Shown: positions 17,490 to 27,244, counted from the stretch's first letter. The stretch: 54,029 nt of DNA from Propionibacteriales bacterium (GCA_026392465.1 JAPLCA010000007.1:1-54029), one strand, 5' to 3'. Notes: a model not told the origin generated them from the sequence alone. Made by a program: numbers and translations.

Positions 17490-17654
17490 TCTGCGTTCGC
17501 GTTGCCCTGGCGACACGAACGCAGAGACATCCGTCTCCCCACCCCGACGGCGTGCAAGACTCTGCGTTCGCGCGTGCGAGGTCGAACGCCGCTGCGTCCC
17601 CGACGGGATCCCGTAGCGAACGCATCATCCTCGACCCTCCCGCACACGAACGCA
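17490..17654. repeat. Hairpin plus scattered TGCGTTCG / CGAACGCA repeats
   Basis: The first part (17490-17525) folds into a long hairpin: TCTGCGTTCG, one mismatch, GTTGCC, then GGCGAC, one mismatch and CGAACGCAGA. The same TCTGCGTTCG recurs at 17561-17570. CGAACGCA recurs at 17617-17624 and 17647-17654, the latter two followed by TCATCC and GCATCC. A further CGAACG lies at 17583. Nothing else was seen in the 294-bp gap 17436-17729, and no gene was found there. Confidence 0.65.
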
Positions 17655-17729
17655 GCATCCTGCATCGGCCGTGGGGTCAAGGGTGGGAGATCGCTCGCGC
17701 ACCTTCGCCGTCAGCGTAGGTTGGGCCGG

Positions 17730-18386
17730 GTGAAGGCGACCGTGTTCTGCGACGTGACCGACCCGTGGTCCTACGTGGGTGCGACCCGGTTCGAGCGCGC
17801 GGCGGGCATGTTCACGATCCTCGTCGGCGAGCCGGTCGAGGTCGCGTTCCGTGCCCGGCTGCTCGATCCGGATGCGCCGAGCTCAGGACGTGCTCTGCGC
17901 GAAGTGCAGGCCGAGCGGCTCGGCGGTGAGGACAAGGTCGACCTCGTCGACGCTCAGGTGACCGCGGCCGCCCGGATCAGCGGCATCGAGCTGAACCTCG
18001 TGGAGGCGGTGGAGGCGAACAGCCTCGACGCCTGGCGGCTGCTGACCTGGGCCGACGAGGCGGCACCGGGAGCGCAGCGCGAGCTCATCCACCAGCTCTG
18101 GCGGGCGCACCTCCTCGAGGGCGCCGACGTCGCCGACCCGCTCGTGCTCGCCAGCCGCGCGGCGCTGGTCGGGCTCGACCTCGAGACGGCCGACGCGCTG
18201 CTCGCCAGCGACGAGTACGCCGACGCCGTGCGCACGCAGGACGAGACCGCCCGGTCGCTGGGCGTCACGCAACTCCCCTACGTCGTCGTCGAGCACCGCT
18301 GGACCCTCGCCGGGCCGCAGTCGCAGGACGACTACGTGCAGGCGCTGCATCAGATCTACGGGGAGTGGCGCGAGTCCCCCACCTGA
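17730..18386 (+). CDS. DsbA/FrnE-like thioredoxin-fold protein without the CXXC motif
   Basis: The 218-residue protein has the DsbA-family layout: an N-terminal strand ending in DVTDPWSYVG, a long helical insertion, and a C-terminal cis-Pro loop GVTQLPYVVVEHRW. The position of CXXC is occupied by Ser-Tyr-Val-Gly, so it cannot act as a dithiol oxidoreductase in the usual way. It is closer to 2-hydroxychromene-2-carboxylate isomerase-like or mycothiol-dependent members. GTG start at 17730. It is transcribed alone and converges on the ASCH gene. Confidence 0.8.
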   Translation: MKATVFCDVTDPWSYVGATRFERAAGMFTILVGEPVEVAFRARLLDPDAPSSGRALREVQAERLGGEDKVDLVDAQVTAAARISGIELNLVEAVEANSLDAWRLLTWADEAAPGAQRELIHQLWRAHLLEGADVADPLVLASRAALVGLDLETADALLASDEYADAVRTQDETARSLGVTQLPYVVVEHRWTLAGPQSQDDYVQALHQIYGEWRESPT

Positions 18387-18429
18387 GCCCCGCACCGCCT
18401 GAGACTGCACCGTCTGAGACCGGGGGTCC

Positions 18430-19032
18430 TCACGGCCCCCGGTGCTCATCGGCGAGGGCGTCGAGGTAGGCCCGCCCGCGCGGTGACACCCGGTAGCCGA
18501 CCTCGAGGCTCTCCGTGAGCCCGAGCTCCTTGAGCCGTCGCACGTCGGCCTTCAGCCGGGGCTTCTCGCGACCGGCGTGGTCGGCGAGGACCTGGGCGGG
18601 CGCGGCCGGGTGCTGCTCCACGAGGCGGAGCAGCTCGGTCGTCCAGGGGCCGCGGCGGCTGCGCGCGTCGATCACCGCCAGGGCGTCGCGGATCTCGCTG
18701 ACGGCAGCCGCGTCGAGGTCGGCGTCCTGGCGCAGGGAGACCCGAGGGTCGGCGCCGGCGAGCCCGAGGCGGATGCGGTACAGGGGGCCGTCGCGACCAC
18801 GCAACGGCGCCAGGAGCTCCTCCCGGCTGGCGGCCCCGGCGTCGCGCACGTCGTCGGCGGTCACCTGCGCGGTCGTGATCGGCTCGACGGCGTGGACGGC
18901 GAGCTCTCCGACGGCGGTGCGCAGCCGGCCGCCCGCCCGCACCGTGGGCCGCAGCCACCGCCGCAGCTGGACGGTCACCTCGCCGGCGGCGATCCGGTCG
19001 AGCACGGCACGGGTGATCAGCACGAGACCCAT
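18430..19032 (-). CDS. ASCH-domain protein with C-terminal winged helix
   Basis: Residues 1-95 read as an ASCH domain: a start LITRAVLDRIAAGEVTVQLRRW, then RAGGRLRTAVGELAVHAVEPI. Residues about 115-195 look like a winged helix-turn-helix (TTELLRLVEQHPAAPAQVLA, then RLKADVRRLKELGLTESLEVGYRVSPRG). ASCH domains are thought to bind RNA or modified nucleotides. The fusion suggests a ligand-sensing regulator. It is divergent from gpmA with a 58-bp gap. Function not known. Confidence 0.75.
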   Translation of the reverse strand: MGLVLITRAVLDRIAAGEVTVQLRRWLRPTVRAGGRLRTAVGELAVHAVEPITTAQVTADDVRDAGAASREELLAPLRGRDGPLYRIRLGLAGADPRVSLRQDADLDAAAVSEIRDALAVIDARSRRGPWTTELLRLVEQHPAAPAQVLADHAGREKPRLKADVRRLKELGLTESLEVGYRVSPRGRAYLDALADEHRGP

Positions 19033-19090
19033 GCTGCCCGCGACGTCGGACGGTGTCGAGGACGGTCCGCGTGACCACTAGGCTGGCCGT

Positions 19091-19837
19091 ATGACCTACA
19101 CGCTCGTCCTCCTGCGTCACGGCCACAGCGAGTGGAACGCGAAGAACCTGTTCACCGGCTGGGTCGACGTCGACCTCAACGAGCAGGGTGTGGAGGAGGC
19201 GGGTCGTGGTGCCGGGCTGCTCGCCGACGCCGGGATCACCCCCGATGTCTCGCACACCTCGCTGCTGCGCCGGGCGATCCGCACGTCGCAGATCGTGCTC
19301 GACGGCATCGACCGGCACTGGATCCCCGTGAAGCGGTCGTGGCGGCTGAACGAGCGGCACTACGGCGCGCTGCAGGGCAAGGACAAGAAGGCCACGCTGG
19401 AGGAGTTCGGCGAGGAGCAGTTCATGACCTGGCGGCGCTCCTACAGCACGCCGCCGCCGGCCCTGGCGGACGACGCGGAGTTCTCGCAGGCGGACGACCC
19501 GCGCTACGCGTCGCTGCCCGACGAGCTGCTCCCGCGCACCGAGTGCCTGGCCGACGTGCTCGACCGGATGCTGCCCTACTGGTACGACAGCATCGTCCCC
19601 GACCTGCTCGACGGTCGCACCGTGCTCGTGACCGCGCACGGCAACTCCCTGCGCGCCCTGGTCAAGCACCTGGACGGCCTTGGCGAGGACGAGGTCGTCA
19701 GCCTCAACATCCCCACCGGCATCCCGCTCGTCTACGAGCTCGACGCCGACCTCAAGCCTGTCACGCCGGGTGGCCAGTACCTCGACCCCGACGCCGCAGC
19801 CGACGCCATCGCCGCGGTCGCGAACCAGGGTCGCTGA
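19091..19837 (+). CDS. gpmA: 2,3-bisphosphoglycerate-dependent phosphoglycerate mutase
   Basis: GpmA interconverts 3- and 2-phosphoglycerate in glycolysis. The 248-residue protein has the phosphohistidine motif [10 protein letters not shown] (His10), the lid motif [10 protein letters not shown] and the second histidine motif VTAHGNSLR. Its length is normal for the cofactor-dependent enzyme. In M. tuberculosis gpm1 lies in the same order between the mshA pair and senX3-regX3. Here four extra genes separate it from mshA and from the two-component system. Confidence 0.95.
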   Translation: MTYTLVLLRHGHSEWNAKNLFTGWVDVDLNEQGVEEAGRGAGLLADAGITPDVSHTSLLRRAIRTSQIVLDGIDRHWIPVKRSWRLNERHYGALQGKDKKATLEEFGEEQFMTWRRSYSTPPPALADDAEFSQADDPRYASLPDELLPRTECLADVLDRMLPYWYDSIVPDLLDGRTVLVTAHGNSLRALVKHLDGLGEDEVVSLNIPTGIPLVYELDADLKPVTPGGQYLDPDAAADAIAAVANQGR

Positions 19838-19875
19838 CGCCCTCTCCCACGTCGTCACGTCAACGAAACCGCGTA

Positions 19876-19904
19876 CAGAGCATATCGATAGTCGATATGC
19901 TCTG
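19876..19904. promoter_or_regulatory. 29-bp palindromic operator upstream of the DUF2975 gene
   Basis: CAGAGCATATCGA (19876-19888) and TCGATATGCTCTG (19892-19904) are perfect 13-bp inverted arms around TAG. The local A/T content is well above the neighbourhood. It ends just before, or overlaps, the start of the membrane protein gene. It is a strong candidate for a binding site of the downstream XRE regulator or another dimeric repressor. Confidence 0.7.
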
Positions 19905-19908
19905 GATC

Positions 19909-20574
19909 ATGCACACCAACCGCGCCATCGCGCGCCTTCAGTGGTGGATCTGCATCGTCGTCGCCTTCGTGGCGCTGCTGACGGCCCTGGCAGCCGCGAG
20001 CTCCGCGCTCGCGCCTGACACCGTCGAGGTCACTGACGCGGTGGCAGGAACCACGACGTCGTACGCCGTGATGACGCTGGAGGCCGCGGGTGGGCTCGCC
20101 GAGCCAGAAGCGCCGTTGGTCTCGCAGGACCTCAGGACCGTGCAGGTCTCCGGTCAGGGCGACCTCACCGGCCCGACGCGCCTGGAACGTGCGTCGCGGG
20201 TCTTGGAGGCACTCCCGCTCGTCGTGGCCTGCCTGCTCGTGCTCGTGCTCCTGCGTCGCTGGATCAGCCGCACCCTCTGGCGACGAGGGCTCCACGTCTG
20301 GTTCGCGGCCCTCGCTGTGGCGCTCGTCCTCGGCGGCGCCCTCGCTCCCGTGCTGCACGCAGCGGCCCAAGAGGCGTTCATCGAGCGGTTGGACCTGCCC
20401 ACGCGCGCCACGGAGACGGTGCTGGAGACAGGTGCCCTGCCTCCACTGGTCTACCTCGAGCCGTCGGCCGCACCCGACCTGCTCATGCTCGCCGCCGCGA
20501 TCGTGGTCGGCGCCGGGGCGGTGGCGGTCCGGACGGCGTCGACGTTGCGGCGCGACGTCGACGGTCTGGTCTGA
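19909..20574 (+). CDS. DUF2975 membrane protein
   Basis: The protein (221 residues from this ATG) has four hydrophobic segments. The second half shows the DUF2975 pattern LLRRWISRTLWRRGLHVW and the end TASTLRRDVDGLV. Its function is unknown; such proteins are regularly encoded beside a small YozG-like XRE regulator, as here (TGATG overlap). An ATG at 19897 lies inside the palindrome and is a less likely start; neither has a clear ribosome site, and a leaderless transcript is possible. Confidence 0.78.
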   Translation: MHTNRAIARLQWWICIVVAFVALLTALAAASSALAPDTVEVTDAVAGTTTSYAVMTLEAAGGLAEPEAPLVSQDLRTVQVSGQGDLTGPTRLERASRVLEALPLVVACLLVLVLLRRWISRTLWRRGLHVWFAALAVALVLGGALAPVLHAAAQEAFIERLDLPTRATETVLETGALPPLVYLEPSAAPDLLMLAAAIVVGAGAVAVRTASTLRRDVDGLV

Positions 20575-20804
20575 TGCCGCCGGAGCTCGAGCACCGCGTC
20601 ACGTGCGCGCTCGACGAGCTGCTCGCCGCCCGCGGCCTGACGCTCACCCAGCTGAGCGCGCTCGTCGGTGTGAGTGTCGCGAACCTGTCCGTCCTCAAGA
20701 ACGACCGTGCCAAGGCGATCCGGTTCTCGACGTTGACGGCGATCTGCGACGTGCTCGACTGCCAGGTCGGGGACCTCCTCGTGGTGCGACCGCCCGGGGC
20801 GTAG
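20574..20804 (+). CDS. XRE-family (YozG-like) helix-turn-helix regulator
   Basis: The 76-residue protein is a single Cro/CI-type HTH domain. It contains LTLTQLSALVGVSVANLSVLKN with recognition helix VSVANLSVLKN and the YozG-type ending FSTLTAICDVLDCQVGDLL. Its ATG overlaps the DUF2975 stop by one base, so both are co-translated. It probably autoregulates the pair by binding the 29-bp palindrome. Confidence 0.88.
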   Translation: MPPELEHRVTCALDELLAARGLTLTQLSALVGVSVANLSVLKNDRAKAIRFSTLTAICDVLDCQVGDLLVVRPPGA

Positions 20805-20814
20805 AAGCGGTCGC

Positions 20815-21162
20815 TCAGCGCTGGTCCGCTCCCTCCAGATCGGCGAGCAGTGCGCCGACCGAGCGTCTCGCGCGTACCCAGACGCGGTCGAGCAGCAGGG
20901 CGAAGACCACGGAGAGGGCCAGCAGCACGGACCCGGTCCAGACCAGCACCGGGACGGGTCCCAGCAGACCCAGGACCACGACGAGCACCAGCATCGCGAC
21001 GACGACGCCCCAGAGCCCAGCCTGCACGGGCCGGCCACGCCGCAACAGGGTCTCCCGCTGCCGCACCACGGGCAGCCAGCGCTGGCCGTCGAGACCGACG
21101 GGCACGTGACCCGTGCGCATCGCCCGTCGGAACAGCCGCCTCTGCTCGCGCTCGCCGGTCAT
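20815..21162 (-). CDS. Small membrane protein, two helices
   Basis: The 115-residue protein has a basic N-terminus, two adjacent hydrophobic segments (about 47-66 and 70-92) and a basic-acidic tail. No family recognised. It converges on the XRE gene with a 10-bp gap and lies downstream of the regX3 side genes on the same strand. It may be an accessory membrane protein, but nothing more can be said. Confidence 0.6.
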   Translation of the reverse strand: MTGEREQRRLFRRAMRTGHVPVGLDGQRWLPVVRQRETLLRRGRPVQAGLWGVVVAMLVLVVVLGLLGPVPVLVWTGSVLLALSVVFALLLDRVWVRARRSVGALLADLEGADQR

Positions 21163-21171
21163 GCAGTCACG

Positions 21172-21357
21172 CTAGCGGGTCGGCCACGGCCGCTCCGGAC
21201 CCTCGGCGGGGCGGGATTTGAGGGCTTCGCGCAGCCGAACGGTGCGACGGGCGGCCGCCTCCTGCTGGCCGGGGATGGAGCGCATCGCCACGACAGACAG
21301 CCCGACGAGGAGCAGGAGAGGGAGAGGGAGGACCGCGGCCCCGAAGGTCCCCGGCAC
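21172..21357 (-). CDS. Small single-pass membrane protein downstream of regX3
   Basis: A GTG-initiated frame of 61 residues begins PGTFGAAVLPLPLLLLVGLSV, one membrane helix, followed by a basic tail QQEAAARRTVRLREALKSR. A GAGG lies 9 bases before the GTG. It begins 26 bases after the regX3 stop on the same strand, so it may be the third gene of the senX3-regX3 operon. No known family. Confidence 0.5.
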   Translation of the reverse strand: MPGTFGAAVLPLPLLLLVGLSVVAMRSIPGQQEAAARRTVRLREALKSRPAEGPERPWPTR

Positions 21358-21383
21358 GTCGTCCGACCTCGCGGGCGCCGACG

Positions 21384-22060
21384 TCAGGCGTCGAGCTTGT
21401 ACCCCAGCCCGCGGACGGTGGTGAGGGTGATCGGGTTGCCCGGGTCGGGCTCGATCTTCGCGCGCAGGCGCTTCACGTGGACGTCGAGCGTCTTCGTGTC
21501 GCCCACGTAGTCGGCGCCCCACACACGGTCGATGAGCTGGCCGCGGGTCAGCACCCGGCCCGGGTTGCGCAGGAAGAACTCGAGGAGCTCGAACTCCTTG
21601 AGGGGCAGCTTGACGGTGTCGCCGTCGACCGACACCAGGTGCCGCTCGACGTCCATGCGCACGCGGCCCGCCTCGAGGACGCCGTCCTCGTCGACCTCCT
21701 CCACCGCGCCACGGCGCAGCACCGCACGGATGCGGGCCACCAGCTCCCGCGGCGAGTAGGGCTTGGTCACGTAGTCGTCGGCGCCGAGCTCGAGGCCCAC
21801 CACCTTGTCGACCTCGGTGTCCTTCGCGCTGACCATGATGATCGGCACGCTCGACGTCTGACGGAGCTGACGGCACACCTCGGTGCCCGGCAGCCCGGGC
21901 AGCATGAGGTCGAGCAGCACGATGTCGGCACCTCCGCGCTCGAACTCGGTCAACGCGTCCGGGCCGGTCTCGGCGATCGCGACGTCGAAGCCCTCCTTGC
22001 GCAGGACGTACGACAGCGCCTCGCTGTAGCTGGTCTCGTCCTCGACGACCAACACTCGTG

Positions 22061-22064
<4 letters not shown>
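21384..22064 (-). CDS. regX3: OmpR-family response regulator RegX3
   Basis: The 226-residue protein has a receiver domain with acidic pocket E8-D9, phosphorylation site D52 in VLLDLMLPG, and the conserved Lys in TKPYSPREL. A winged-helix DNA-binding domain follows, with RVWGADYVGDTKTLDVHVKRLR. RegX3 controls phosphate-starvation genes. The start overlaps the senX3 stop by ATGA, and phoU lies divergently upstream, as expected for this system. Confidence 0.93.
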
Positions 22065-23200
<1,136 letters not shown>

Positions 23201-23220
23201 ACCGCGATGCTAGGCCCACC

Positions 23221-23311
23221 GTTCACCGAGGTCCGAGCGCGAACCCCCTCTGACGTGCGGCTTTCCGCGGCTGTTCACGGTTCGTTCACCGAGGGTCGCT
23301 CATCGTTCACC
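23221..23311. promoter_or_regulatory. PHO-box-like repeats between senX3 and phoU
   Basis: GTTCACC units occur at 23221, 23273 (GTTCACGGTTC), 23284 (GTTCACCGAGG) and 23305. The second and third are spaced 11 bp apart in direct orientation, with a weaker unit at 23295. Direct 11-bp repeats of GTTCACC-type are the binding signature of PhoP/RegX3-like regulators in actinobacteria. They lie upstream of both divergent genes, so autoregulation is likely. Confidence 0.75.
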
Positions 23312-23333
23312 GATTTCTTCTAGGGTCGGGGGC

Positions 23334-23984
23334 ATGCGTGATGCGTACTACGAGCAGCTCGACACCATCGTCGACGACCTGGTCCAGCTGACCGGGACCG
23401 TCCGCAAGGCCGTCGCCGCCTCCACCGCCGCCCTCCTCAACGCCGATGCCCCCCTCGCGGAGCAGGTCATCGACGGCGACAAGCAGATCGACGAGACGAC
23501 CGAGGAGATCGAGGAGCGCGCCCTGCTGCTCCTGGCCACCCAGCAGCCGGTCGCCACCGACCTGCGTCAGCTGGTCGCCACGCTGCGCATGCTGACCGAC
23601 CTGCAGCGCATGGGCGACCTCTCGGTCCACGTGGCCAAGGTCGCCCGTCTGCGCATGCCCGACGTCGCCGTCCCGGTCTCCATCCAGCCGACGATCATGG
23701 CCATGGCCTCCGTGGCCGACCAGATGATCCACGCGGCCTCGCGGATCGTCGCCAACCGCGACGTCGACGCGGCCGGCCGCCTCGAGGACACCGACGACGA
23801 GATGGACCGCCTGCGCAAGGACCTGTTCCGCGCGCTGCTCGGCGGCACCTGGGAGCATGGCATCGAGCCGGCCATCGACCTGGCGCTCCTCGGCCGCTAC
23901 TACGAGCGCATCGGCGACCACGCGGTCTCGATGGCACGTCGCGTCGTCTACCTCGTGACCGGCGAGATCGCCCCCGGGGCCTGA
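23334..23984 (+). CDS. phoU: Phosphate transport regulator PhoU
   Basis: The 216-residue protein is built of two PhoU repeats, with metal-binding type motifs: MRMLTDLQRMGDLSVHVA in the first and LLGRYYERIGDHAVSMARR in the second. PhoU restrains Pst-linked kinase signalling when phosphate is ample. Divergent from senX3-regX3. No pst transporter genes are in the window. Confidence 0.93.
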   Translation: MRDAYYEQLDTIVDDLVQLTGTVRKAVAASTAALLNADAPLAEQVIDGDKQIDETTEEIEERALLLLATQQPVATDLRQLVATLRMLTDLQRMGDLSVHVAKVARLRMPDVAVPVSIQPTIMAMASVADQMIHAASRIVANRDVDAAGRLEDTDDEMDRLRKDLFRALLGGTWEHGIEPAIDLALLGRYYERIGDHAVSMARRVVYLVTGEIAPGA

Positions 23985-24003
23985 ACCCGCGCGCGCCGCA
24001 CGA

Positions 24004-24046
24004 CGAAGGGCCGTCCACGATCCGCGAGGATCGGGACGGCCCTTCG
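24004..24046. terminator. Bidirectional terminator between phoU and the lipoprotein gene
   Basis: CGAAGGGCCGTCC (24004-24016) pairs with GGACGGCCCTTCG (24034-24046). An inner stem GATCC/GGATC closes a GCGA loop. The two genes converge here. Confidence 0.85.
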
Positions 24047-24093
24047 TGCGTCTGCTGCCGAGCCGGCCGCCCCGACGGCCGACGGTGGCGCGC

Positions 24094-24654
24094 TCAGCTG
24101 CCGGCGGTGGGGCTGGCGCTCGCGCTCGGCGTCGGGGTGGCCGACGACTCCGGGCTCACCGGCTTCTCGGCGACGTCGGAGTAGGTCGACGTGCGGGCGA
24201 CGATCGGCGCCTCGATCTCGACCTCGTCGCCGCCGGAGAAGGTCAGCGTGAGGCGGGCGTAGCGGCCGAGCTCGATCGACGAGCCGTCGATGTCGGCGAC
24301 CTCGCCGAGGCGGCCCAGCGTGTACAGCTGGCGGGGCTGCAGCTCGACCGGCAGGGCCGGCTGGGCCGTCACGGAGCCGGAGCCCTCGAGCGGGCGGACC
24401 GTGACCGACTCGAGCGTCTGCTCCTCGTCGGTGGTGTTCAGGAGCCCGACGGACAGCGCGTAGGTGTCGTCGGTGTTCGCGACCAGGAGGGCGTTGTACA
24501 GGCGGACGTCGCCGGTGCGCACGTTCGCGCCGATGCCGGGCTGGTACTGCTGGTTCGTCTGGGTGCTTCCACCGGTGCCGCAGGCGGTGAGCCCGAGGGC
24601 GGCGGTGAGCATCAGGGTGGCGGCCGTGAGACGGCGCGTGCGAACGGTGGACAC
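24094..24654 (-). CDS. Secreted lipoprotein, hypothetical
   Basis: The 186-residue protein has a lipoprotein signal: basic RTRRL, a hydrophobic stretch and a lipobox LTAC with Cys25. The mature part begins with Gly/Ser/Thr/Gln and is mainly beta-like (LYNALLVANTDDTYALSVGLLNT). It ends with a Ser/Pro/Thr tail. It is lipid-anchored on the outer face of the membrane. Similar domains occur in actinobacterial lipoproteins near carD, but function is unknown. GTG start at 24654 places the signal peptide at the N-terminus; an in-frame longer version would not be exported. Confidence 0.78.
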   Translation of the reverse strand: MSTVRTRRLTAATLMLTAALGLTACGTGGSTQTNQQYQPGIGANVRTGDVRLYNALLVANTDDTYALSVGLLNTTDEEQTLESVTVRPLEGSGSVTAQPALPVELQPRQLYTLGRLGEVADIDGSSIELGRYARLTLTFSGGDEVEIEAPIVARTSTYSDVAEKPVSPESSATPTPSASASPTAGS

Positions 24655-24804
24655 CGGGCACCTGCTTCTACGTCGAGGAGGGTCGTCGTGCGGAGCATAT
24701 CGGAGCCCGTGGCCGCGTCGGGGTGCGGGCCGGGCGTTCGGACGGGGGCGGAACCTACCGCCCGACCCCGAGGATCGGCTGAAAAGGCCGTCCGTGGCGC
24801 GTGT

Positions 24805-24810
24805 TAAACT
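24805..24810 (+). promoter_or_regulatory. Possible carD promoter -10 (TAAACT)
   Basis: TAAACT in an otherwise GC-rich stretch lies 27 bases before the carD start. No convincing -35 is seen at normal spacing. Confidence 0.35.
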
Positions 24811-24836
24811 GGTCACCTACGAAAGGTGCCGCGTTT

Positions 24837-25322
24837 ATGACTTTCACTGTCGGCGAGACGGTTGTGTACCCGAACCACGGGGCCGCAGTCATCGAAGACA
24901 TCGAGAAGCGGACGATCAAGGGGGAAGAGCGCGACTACCTGGTCCTGCGCATCGTCGCCCAGAACGATCTGGTCGTCCGTGTGCCCGCCTGCAACGTCGA
25001 CCTGGTCGGTGTGCGTGACGTCGTCGACGCCGACGGCCTCGAGCGTGTGTTCAGCGTCCTGCGCGCCGAGCACGTCGAGGAGCCGACCAACTGGTCGCGT
25101 CGTTACAAGGCGAACCTCGAGAAGCTGCACTCCGGTGACGTGCTCAAGGTGGCCGAGGTCGTGCGCGACCTCTGGCGCCGCGACCACGAGCGTGGCCTGT
25201 CCGCGGGCGAGAAGCGGATGCTGGCCAAGGCGCGCCAGATCCTGGTCTCCGAGCTCGCGCTCGCGGAGAAGACCAACGAGGACAAGGCCGAGCTGCGGCT
25301 CGACGAGGTCCTCGCCTCCTGA
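24837..25322 (+). CDS. carD: CarD-family RNA polymerase-binding transcription factor
   Basis: CarD binds the RNA polymerase beta subunit through its N-terminal Tudor-like domain and stabilises open complexes at rRNA and other promoters. The 161-residue protein begins with [15 protein letters not shown], the RNAP-binding start. It contains [21 protein letters not shown] with the conserved Trp that wedges the upstream fork, then a basic helical end. GAAAGG lies upstream of the ATG. A strong terminator separates it from ispF, which converges on it. Confidence 0.95.
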   Translation: MTFTVGETVVYPNHGAAVIEDIEKRTIKGEERDYLVLRIVAQNDLVVRVPACNVDLVGVRDVVDADGLERVFSVLRAEHVEEPTNWSRRYKANLEKLHSGDVLKVAEVVRDLWRRDHERGLSAGEKRMLAKARQILVSELALAEKTNEDKAELRLDEVLAS

Positions 25323-25335
25323 CCCGACTCGGTCC

Positions 25336-25367
25336 GACGGCCCCTGCCCCTCCGGGCGGGGGCCGTC
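25336..25367. terminator. Terminator between carD and ispF
   Basis: GACGGCCCCTGCCC (25336-25349) pairs with GGGCGGGGGCCGTC (25354-25367), one G-T wobble, 4-nt loop. Confidence 0.85.
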
Positions 25368-25392
25368 GTCGTTCCTGGGGGCGGGCTGGGGG

Positions 25393-25875
25393 TCAGCGGC
25401 GGGCGACGAGCGCGGTGGCCATGGCCGCCACGCCCTCGCCGCGGCCGGTCAGGCCGAGACCGTCCGTGGTCGTCGCGGAGATGCTCACGGGTGCGCCGAC
25501 GACGGACGTCAGCAGCTCCTGTGCCTCGTCGCGACGGGGTCCGAGCCGTGGAGCGTTGCCGATCACCTGCACCGCCACGTTGAGCACGGCGAAGCCCGCC
25601 TCGTCGAGCAGGCGCACGGTCTCGGTCAGGAACGTGGTGCCGGAGGCGCCGGCCAGGCGTGGGTCGGCGGTGCCGAAGCGCGACCCGATGTCGCCGAGGC
25701 CCGCTGCCGACAGCAGCGCGTCGACCATCGCGTGGCAGGCGGCGTCGCCGTCGGAGTGGCCCTCCAGGCCCGCGTCCTCGCCCGGCCACTCCAGGCCGGC
25801 GAGCCACATCGGCCGACCACGCACGAGGCGGTGGACGTCGGTGCCGATGCCGGTGCGCAGGTCAGGCCAGGTCAT
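25393..25875 (-). CDS. ispF: 2-C-methyl-D-erythritol 2,4-cyclodiphosphate synthase
   Basis: IspF catalyses cyclisation of CDP-ME 2-phosphate in the MEP isoprenoid pathway. The 160-residue protein has the metal-binding GTDVHRL near the N-terminus, [18 protein letters not shown], and the C-terminal [13 protein letters not shown] loop. Length is normal for the single-domain enzyme. In many actinobacteria ispD lies between carD and ispF; here it is absent and ispF is on the opposite strand. Confidence 0.94.
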   Translation of the reverse strand: MTWPDLRTGIGTDVHRLVRGRPMWLAGLEWPGEDAGLEGHSDGDAACHAMVDALLSAAGLGDIGSRFGTADPRLAGASGTTFLTETVRLLDEAGFAVLNVAVQVIGNAPRLGPRRDEAQELLTSVVGAPVSISATTTDGLGLTGRGEGVAAMATALVARR

Positions 25876-25892
25876 GGCTGCATCCTGCCCGA

Positions 25893-27152
25893 CTACCAGC
25901 GCGGGCTGTCCTTCGGCAGGGCCTTGCTGCCCGGCCGGATGACGTAGACGATGCCGCCGCTGCCGCCGAGCCACGCGCGCTCGAACTGCGCGCGGTCGTA
26001 GGTGCGGCGCACGGCCGCGTTGGTGGCGCCGGCAGGGTCGTTGGCGATGACACGACCGTCGCGCGTGAACCCGCTGATGACCATCAGGTGCCCCGGCGTC
26101 GAGGAGATCGGTGCGCCGCTCAGCTCGCCGCGGCCGAAGGCGACCGACGCGACGAGCGGGATGCCCGCCTTGATGAACTGCTCGGCCTCGCGCAGGTCGT
26201 ACAGGCGCGTCACGAACGTGTCGAGCCCGTAGGTGCTCGCGTACGCGGCGCTCATCGGCCAGTTGCCGGTGCCCTGGTAGCGGTAGTCGTAGGAGTAGCG
26301 CGCGGCGTGGTCGACTTGGCGGTCGGCGCCCTTCGCCCAGCTCAGCTCGCGCGACGTCGGCCCGGAGCCGAAGTAGCGCAGGATCATCGACACCGACGTC
26401 GGCGAGCACCAGGCCTCGCCGCCACCGCCCCACTCGGGGTGGTGCCCGCGGTGCGTCATCTGCGAGTAGGTCGGCACCGACAGCGTCGTCGTGCGCGTCA
26501 TCGTCGTGCGGCTCGTCGCGATGCGTCGGGTCGTGTACGACGACGCGGCGCCACCGACGGACTCGACGCGGGGCGTCGCGCGCGACGTCGGGCGGCGCAG
26601 CAGCTCGACCTGCACCTGCCACTGGCTGAACGTGCCCGAGCCGTTGGTGCGCACCGTGTCGGTGTCGAGCCGCGCGAGGTCGTCGGTCTGCGACGGCCCC
26701 GACGTGCGGTAGACGCCGCTCTCGCCCTTGGCCCAGATCGCGACGGTGTCCCAGCTGCCGACCTTCGACCCCTGGCGCACGCGGGCCTTGACCCGCAGCC
26801 ACGTGTCGTCGGGCGTACGAGCGCTCCACGACGGCACGAGCGCGCGCGCGGAGTAGCCCGTCGACGACCACGGCGACGTCCACGTGCCGTACGCCCACGA
26901 GGCGGTGCGGCCCTTGTACGGGTCGCGGTAGGTCTGGCGGCGCTTCGGCGAGTCCAGCACGAGGGCGGAGCCGGAGACCCGCACACCGTCGAACGAGCCC
27001 TTCTGGAGCTGGGCTGCGCTGACCCAGCGGACGGTGCTCGCCGACTGCGACGCGGCCTGCGCGGGCGCGGTCGGGACGAGCAGCGACGCGAGCAGGACGG
27101 CGGCGACGGCGGGAACGGTGCGGCGTGGTGCATGCCGACGGGGAAGAGGCAT
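25893..27152 (-). CDS. Secreted C39-like (Peptidase_C39_2) cysteine protease
   Basis: The 419-residue protein has a signal peptide (basic start, hydrophobic core, APAQA cleavage region near 33). A large beta-rich domain (about 40-190) with repeated Trp/Ser motifs resembles a carbohydrate- or wall-binding module. The C-terminal papain-like domain has the catalytic Cys249 in EAWCSPTS, His355 in GHLMVI and Asp372 in NDPAG. It probably cleaves peptides outside the cell, but the substrate is unknown. It lies 17 bases upstream of ispF on the same strand. Confidence 0.82.
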   Translation of the reverse strand: MPLPRRHAPRRTVPAVAAVLLASLLVPTAPAQAASQSASTVRWVSAAQLQKGSFDGVRVSGSALVLDSPKRRQTYRDPYKGRTASWAYGTWTSPWSSTGYSARALVPSWSARTPDDTWLRVKARVRQGSKVGSWDTVAIWAKGESGVYRTSGPSQTDDLARLDTDTVRTNGSGTFSQWQVQVELLRRPTSRATPRVESVGGAASSYTTRRIATSRTTMTRTTTLSVPTYSQMTHRGHHPEWGGGGEAWCSPTSVSMILRYFGSGPTSRELSWAKGADRQVDHAARYSYDYRYQGTGNWPMSAAYASTYGLDTFVTRLYDLREAEQFIKAGIPLVASVAFGRGELSGAPISSTPGHLMVISGFTRDGRVIANDPAGATNAAVRRTYDRAQFERAWLGGSGGIVYVIRPGSKALPKDSPRW

Positions 27153-27244
27153 TCTTCGAGGGTAGGTGACGTCAGGGGCTCGTGGGGCGGTTGGGACGAA
27201 TCGGACTGGTCGGGGCCGGGGTCGCGGACCGTTAGGATTCCGGG

